Assembly: GCA_015662935.1 (NCBI GenBank)
Contig: DQTF01000042.1
Span: 1-9,783, forward strand
Source: Crocinitomicaceae bacterium
Lineage (GTDB): Bacteria > Bacteroidota > Bacteroidia > Flavobacteriales_D > Crocinitomicaceae
Direction of reading: 5' to 3'
Length of the DNA: 9,783 nt
Part shown: positions 6,904 to 9,783 of the stretch, piece after piece
Layout of the letters: each line of letters opens with the position of its first letter
Position numbering within the stretch: the first letter of the stretch is position 1
Notes under the pieces: generated by a model
Database searches by the model: none
The model's input: only the letters and a program-made list of their open reading frames with translations
What the model was told of the DNA's origin: nothing
Made by a program: the position numbers and the translations under genes

Positions 6904-7533
6904 ATGAAAAAGGCTATCTATTTATTTGCAAGTATGGCACTTGTGATGAGTGTTATATCTTGTAAGACTGAACCAGCAGAAATTGACGAAGAAATTGCTG
7001 AAATAGAAGTGTGTAACTATTCTTACGACGATGCTTCAACAGAATTTGAGTGGACAGCGTTTAAGACAACAGAAAAGAAAGGTGTTCCCGGGACTTTTAA
7101 TGATGTTGAAGTGACGAGTGAAAGTGGAAACGACCCAAAAGAAGTGATAGAATCAATTACTTTCTGTATGAATACAGCATCTGTTGAAACGCAGAATGAA
7201 GAGCGTAACGGAAAGGTTGCAAAGCATTTTTTCGAGACAATTAACACAGAAACCATAGAAGGGACAATTAAATCTTTGGGAGAAGATGGAAAAGCGACTT
7301 TGGAAGTCGCAATGAACGAAATATCTGTTGATGTTGAAGGAGAATATACGCTAGAAGACAATGTTTTTACATTTGAAACGAGTATTGATGTTTCTGCTTG
7401 GAACGCACTCGCTGGAATTGAAGCTTTGAACACTGTTTGTTCAGATTTGCATACAGGAGAAGATGGTGTTTCTAAATTATGGTCAGAAGTGAAGTTAACC
7501 TTAAAAACAACGTTAAAAAGCGATTGCGATTAA
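6904..7533 (+). CDS. YceI-like domain lipoprotein
   Basis: A 209-aa envelope lipoprotein. The signal peptide MKKAIYLFASMALVMSVIS ends in a lipobox VISC with the lipidated Cys at residue 20. An acidic linker (EPAEIDEEIAEIE, 23-35) follows. The rest has YceI-family features: FEWTAFKTTEKKGVPGTFNDVEV (about 48-70), a middle repeat of beta strands, and the C-terminal block VSAWNALAGIEALN...LWSEVKLTL (163-200). YceI proteins form a lipocalin-like barrel that binds isoprenoids or other long lipids; the ligand here is unknown. Four further cysteines (37, 88, 179, 208) could form disulfides in the periplasm. Start ATG 6904 places the signal peptide correctly. The next gene, cvpA-like, begins 4 bases after the stop, so the two form an operon. 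The 80-base spacer upstream is shared with the divergent hypothetical gene. Confidence 0.85.
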   Translation: MKKAIYLFASMALVMSVISCKTEPAEIDEEIAEIEVCNYSYDDASTEFEWTAFKTTEKKGVPGTFNDVEVTSESGNDPKEVIESITFCMNTASVETQNEERNGKVAKHFFETINTETIEGTIKSLGEDGKATLEVAMNEISVDVEGEYTLEDNVFTFETSIDVSAWNALAGIEALNTVCSDLHTGEDGVSKLWSEVKLTLKTTLKSDCD

Positions 7534-7537
7534 GTAA

Positions 7538-8062
7538 ATGGGTTTTTTAGACATTGTTTTTGCCATTGCACTTGCTTGGGGCGCTTGGAAAGGGTTTCGA
7601 AAAGGATTTGTCATCGAGTTATTCACTTTTCTTGCATTGTTTTTAGGTTTATATGCCGGAATTCATTTTTCTGATTTCATGGCAAAAATCTTGGTGGATG
7701 ATCTTGATGTGAAAAGTAGCTATATCCCTACAATTGCGTTTACGATTGTGTTTTTATTGGTCGGAGCAATGGTTTATTTTGGCGGTATTGCATTAGAAAA
7801 AATGATAGACATTGTTCAGTTAAGTTTATTAAATAAATTTCTAGGAGTCCTTCTTGGTATTTTAAAAATGGTTTTTCTTCTCGGCGCAATCACCCTGCTA
7901 ATAGAATCGTATGATGAGAAAGGAGATTTTATTTCGGAAGAAGCAAAGAGTGATTCTGTTTTTTATCAGCCATTAAAATCTGCTGTTTCATTTGCAATTC
8001 CAGCATTTGAAAGGAGTACTTTGTTTTTGAAGAATACTTTGGTAGATGGAGTTGAACCTTAA
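7538..8062 (+). CDS. cvpA: CvpA family inner-membrane protein
   Basis: A 174-aa integral membrane protein of the CvpA (colicin V production) family, linked in other bacteria to envelope homeostasis. Four hydrophobic helices are visible at about residues 2-18, 25-45, 62-86 and 98-122. The hallmark N-terminal block LDIVFAIALAWGAWKGFRKGF (4-24) is present, where a WKGFRKG turn follows the first helix. The soluble C-terminal tail (about 123-174) is probably short and polar. Its start lies 4 bases after the YceI-like gene stop, indicating translational coupling or at least one mRNA. The family is clear; the physiological role in Bacteroidota is not. Confidence 0.88.
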   Translation: MGFLDIVFAIALAWGAWKGFRKGFVIELFTFLALFLGLYAGIHFSDFMAKILVDDLDVKSSYIPTIAFTIVFLLVGAMVYFGGIALEKMIDIVQLSLLNKFLGVLLGILKMVFLLGAITLLIESYDEKGDFISEEAKSDSVFYQPLKSAVSFAIPAFERSTLFLKNTLVDGVEP

Positions 8063-8097
8063 GACCGACCGTATAACTGCGTTAACACTTGTTTTTC

Positions 8098-8114
8098 AAA
8101 CGCTATTGCGTTTT
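8098..8114 (+). terminator. Weak candidate terminator after cvpA
   Basis: AAACGC (8098-8103), loop TATT, GCGTTT (8108-8113) is a perfect 6-bp hairpin that runs into a short T4 stretch and then T-rich sequence. It lies 36 bases past the cvpA stop. The stem is short and the T tract is interrupted, so it could equally be part of the repeat-like region. Confidence 0.35.
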
Positions 8115-8210
8115 CTTGCTTTTCGATAGTTCGCCGTCTTGACAACCCGACAACTTTACTTTTGCGAAAAATCTCACCCGAAGCAATAGCAGATTTTTTT
8201 GTAATAACCC

Positions 8211-8290
8211 CACTTTTACATTCTTCGCTTTTTCTATTTTACATTCAAAAATGATGAACATTAAACGATCAACCGAGAAATGTAAAAGTG
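8211..8290. repeat. 12-bp perfect inverted repeat with 56-base spacer
   Basis: CACTTTTACATT (8211-8222) is exactly complementary to AATGTAAAAGTG (8279-8290). The spacer holds another copy of the TTTTACATTC sequence (8237-8246). The arms could pair in RNA or mark the ends of a small repeat unit. Confidence 0.6.
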
Positions 8291-8390
8291 AATCCCCACC
8301 TCCAAACCTCTTCTTCTTTACTGAAGCCAAAAACGAATGTTTCCCGAGCGCATTAATAATTAACATCGGTACCATTCAGGTTGAATTTTT

Positions 8391-8417
8391 GCAAAAAAAA
8401 TAAAAGCTATTTTTTGC
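8391..8417. repeat. AT-rich hairpin with GC ends
   Basis: GCAAAAAAAATA (8391-8402) pairs with TATTTTTTGC (8408-8417) around the loop AAAGC, with two extra A bases bulged. It abuts the hairpin at 8417-8450, sharing one base, so both cannot be complete at once. Confidence 0.45.
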
Positions 8418-8450
8418 TTACTTTTTTTAGCTTCGGGAAAAAAAAGTAAG
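8417..8450. repeat. Perfect 12-bp hairpin, CTTACTTTTTTT / AAAAAAAGTAAG
   Basis: Arms 8417-8428 and 8439-8450 are perfectly complementary, with a 10-base loop AGCTTCGGGA. It looks like a terminator stem but is followed on the plus strand by AACGTTAAAA, not a T tract. I therefore call it a structured repeat rather than a terminator. Confidence 0.6.
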
Positions 8451-8605
8451 AACGTTAAAAGACAATCAACTTCTCCATCTCCTAAACTCACTGAGGTTCG
8501 CTGAAAGAGACAAGGCAATGAAAACCTCTAACAGTTTTACAGCAAAACAAATCTACCCCTCCCAAAAAAGTATTCTCTTATCGTATCTAAACCAACTAAA
8601 TTCAC

Positions 8606-8613
8606 TAACTTTG
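8606..8613 (+). promoter_or_regulatory. -7 promoter element for prs-rplY
   Basis: TAACTTTG, followed by CGCC, is an exact match to the Bacteroidota -7 consensus TAnnTTTG. It lies 20 bases before the prs ATG, giving a leader of roughly 10-15 bases with GAAGAAGAAAATT just ahead of the start. The -33 element is not obvious. This is the most convincing promoter in the window. Confidence 0.6.
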
Positions 8614-8633
8614 CGCCTTCGAAGAAGAAAATT

Positions 8634-9566
8634 ATGTCAACAGGAGTTAAAATATTTTCAGGACACGCGTCAAGAGAACTAGCAGAAAAAGTAGCAGCAA
8701 GCTATGGAGTTGGTCTAGGAGATTGCAAAGTAACCGTTTTTAGTGATGGAGAATTTCAACCTTCTTATGAAGAAACGGTTCGTGGACAAGATGTTTTTAT
8801 TGTGCAATCGACAATGCCTCCAGCAGACAATCTTTTTGAATTATTATTAATGGTTGATGCTGCCAAAAGAGCATCGGCAAGAAAAATTATTGTAGTCATT
8901 CCTTATTTTGGTTTTGCGCGTCAAGACAGAAAAGATAAGCCGAGAGTTGCAATTGGTGCTAAGTTAGTTGCAAACATGCTCATGGCTGCTGGAATTGATA
9001 GAATCATGACAATGGATTTACATGCGGATCAAATTCAAGGTTTCTTTGAAGTGCCGGTCGATCATTTGTACGGTTCAACAATTTTTCACCCAGAAATTGA
9101 AAAAATTAACAATGGGAATTTAATCATGGCTGCTCCTGATGCTGGAGGAACCAAACGATCCAATTCTTATGCAAAAAGATTAGATATTGGTTTAGCAATT
9201 TGTCACAAGCAAAGAAGAAAACCAAATGAAATAGCAGAAATGACTGTTATTGGAGATGTTGCAGGTAAAGATGTTATCCTCGTGGATGACATGTGTGATA
9301 CTGCTGGAACATTGACAAAAGCAGCTGATTTATTCATAGAGAAAGGAGCGTTAAGTGTTCGAGCTTTCTGTACACATGCCGTTTTGTCTGGACCTGCTTA
9401 TGAAAGATTGACTAATTCTTCCATAACAGAACTAATTGTTACGGATACCATTCCATTAAAGAAACCACACGACAAGATTAAAGTTGTGAGTGTGGCAGAT
9501 TTATTTGCGGATGTCATTCGTAGAATGGTAAATAACCAGTCGATTAGTTCGCATTTTATCGTATAA
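8634..9566 (+). CDS. prs: Ribose-phosphate pyrophosphokinase (PRPP synthase), class I
   Basis: Cytoplasmic enzyme that transfers pyrophosphate from ATP to ribose 5-phosphate to make PRPP, the precursor for purines, pyrimidines, NAD, histidine and tryptophan. Seen in its 310 aa: FSDGE (residues 36-40), the ATP loop ARQDRKDKPR (95-104), the family signature DLHADQIQGFF (128-138) with the metal-binding His130, and the flexible catalytic loop HKQRRKPNE (191-199). The PRPP loop VDDMCDTAGT (217-226) is also present. Length is as expected and all key residues are present, so it should be active. ATG 8634 gives the usual N-terminus leading to KIFSGHAS. It is followed after 20 bases by rplY, a widely conserved gene order, so the two are probably one transcription unit under the promoter at 8606. 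Confidence 0.98.
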   Translation: MSTGVKIFSGHASRELAEKVAASYGVGLGDCKVTVFSDGEFQPSYEETVRGQDVFIVQSTMPPADNLFELLLMVDAAKRASARKIIVVIPYFGFARQDRKDKPRVAIGAKLVANMLMAAGIDRIMTMDLHADQIQGFFEVPVDHLYGSTIFHPEIEKINNGNLIMAAPDAGGTKRSNSYAKRLDIGLAICHKQRRKPNEIAEMTVIGDVAGKDVILVDDMCDTAGTLTKAADLFIEKGALSVRAFCTHAVLSGPAYERLTNSSITELIVTDTIPLKKPHDKIKVVSVADLFADVIRRMVNNQSISSHFIV

Positions 9567-9586
9567 AACAAATAAATATATAAACA

Positions 9587-9783
9587 ATGAAAAAAGCACA
9601 ATTGAGCGGTTCGTTAAGAGCGAACGTAGGGAAGAAGGACACTTCTGCACTTAGAAAAGAAGGACGTGTACCTTGTGTAGTTTACGGACAAGGTGAGCAA
9701 ACTCACTTTTCTGTAAGAGGAGTAGACGTACAAAAAATAATCTTTTCACCAGATGTTTTTCAAGTAGAAATTGACATCGAAGG
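9587..9783 (+). CDS. rplY: 50S ribosomal protein L25/Ctc, 3'-truncated by the window edge
   Basis: Binds 5S rRNA in the 50S subunit; the longer Ctc form also carries a C-terminal beta domain. The 65 full codons visible start MKKAQLSGSLRANVGKKDT and include the hallmark ALRKEGRVPCVVYGQGEQTHFSV, then a FSPDVFQVEIDIEG segment, matching the N-terminal L25 beta-barrel domain. The A-rich leader AATAAATATATAAACA has no Shine-Dalgarno sequence, as is usual in this phylum. The gene follows prs closely and should share its transcript. The C-terminal domain lies outside the window. Confidence 0.95.
   Translation, partial: MKKAQLSGSLRANVGKKDTSALRKEGRVPCVVYGQGEQTHFSVRGVDVQKIIFSPDVFQVEIDIE

Larger units (their letters stand above)
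8063..8605. other. Gene-poor, C-rich, hairpin-rich intergenic region
   Basis: About 540 bases between cvpA and the prs promoter without a gene I trust. The plus strand is C-rich: by hand I count 53 C and 29 G in 8161-8400. It contains several inverted repeats (listed separately) and a direct repeat TTTTACATTC at 8214-8223 and 8237-8246. The inverted pair GCTATTGC (8102-8109) and GCAATAGC (8183-8190) is also present. A 90-codon frame on the minus strand (8375-8103) has atypical composition, rich in K, L and F, and no family I recognise. The look is that of a dispersed intergenic repeat or a decayed element rather than coding DNA; this is inference. Confidence 0.45.

Noticed and set aside
7023..7433. 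136-codon open frame antisense to the YceI-like gene
   Set aside because: Mirror of a well-supported coding gene with signal peptide and family motifs; the Ser/Val/Thr-rich product is typical of a shadow frame.
8103..8375. 90-codon open frame on the minus strand in the intergenic region
   Set aside because: Composition is odd (K/L/F rich, low-complexity blocks), there is no recognised family or promoter, and it spans inverted and direct repeats. Better explained as non-coding repeat-like DNA.
8417..8450. Hairpin as a rho-independent terminator
   Set aside because: No T tract follows on the plus strand, it is more than 350 bases from the cvpA stop, and no gene ends near it on the minus strand.
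8490..8530. GGTTCG sequence as a tRNA T-loop remnant
   Set aside because: No acceptor stem, D-arm or anticodon arm can be built around it.

Overview
The window looks like a chromosomal segment from a Bacteroidota bacterium, most likely order Flavobacteriales and close to Crocinitomicaceae/Fluviicola; the family placement is inference. The evidence is an AT-rich sequence, start codons with A-rich leaders rather than Shine-Dalgarno sites, several exact matches to the Bacteroidota -7 promoter element TAnnTTTG, a C-terminal type IX secretion (T9SS) sorting domain, and families common in that phylum (DUF1800/DUF1501 pair, DUF4412).

Layout. Positions 1-892 (+) carry the 3' part of queG, cut by the left edge. 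Positions 966-4148 (+) hold a two-gene unit: a DUF1800 protein and a DUF1501 protein with a Tat-like N-terminus and a T9SS tail. A strong hairpin with A and T tracts at 4147-4183 separates this unit from a minus-strand block. Read in transcription order that block is: a 119-aa conserved hypothetical protein (6823-6464), the membrane protease RseP (6430-4910), and a Met-rich exported DUF4412 protein (4865-4203). An 80-bp divergent spacer precedes a plus-strand pair: a YceI-like lipoprotein (6904-7533) and a CvpA-family membrane protein (7538-8062). A gene-poor, C-rich, hairpin-rich stretch follows (8063-8605). The window ends with the classic prs-rplY pair (PRPP synthase at 8634-9566, then ribosomal protein L25/Ctc from 9587, cut by the right edge).

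How the genes relate. queG, prs and rplY are housekeeping genes (tRNA queuosine, nucleotide precursor supply, 50S ribosome). Most of the rest concerns the cell envelope: an intramembrane protease, an exported DUF4412 protein, a lipoprotein, a CvpA-type inner-membrane protein and the DUF1800/DUF1501 pair. No tRNA, rRNA, CRISPR array, insertion sequence or phage gene was seen. The most open questions are the function and export route of the DUF1800/DUF1501 pair, a possible third PDZ-like module in RseP, the uncharacterised protein next to RseP, and the nature of the 8063-8605 region.
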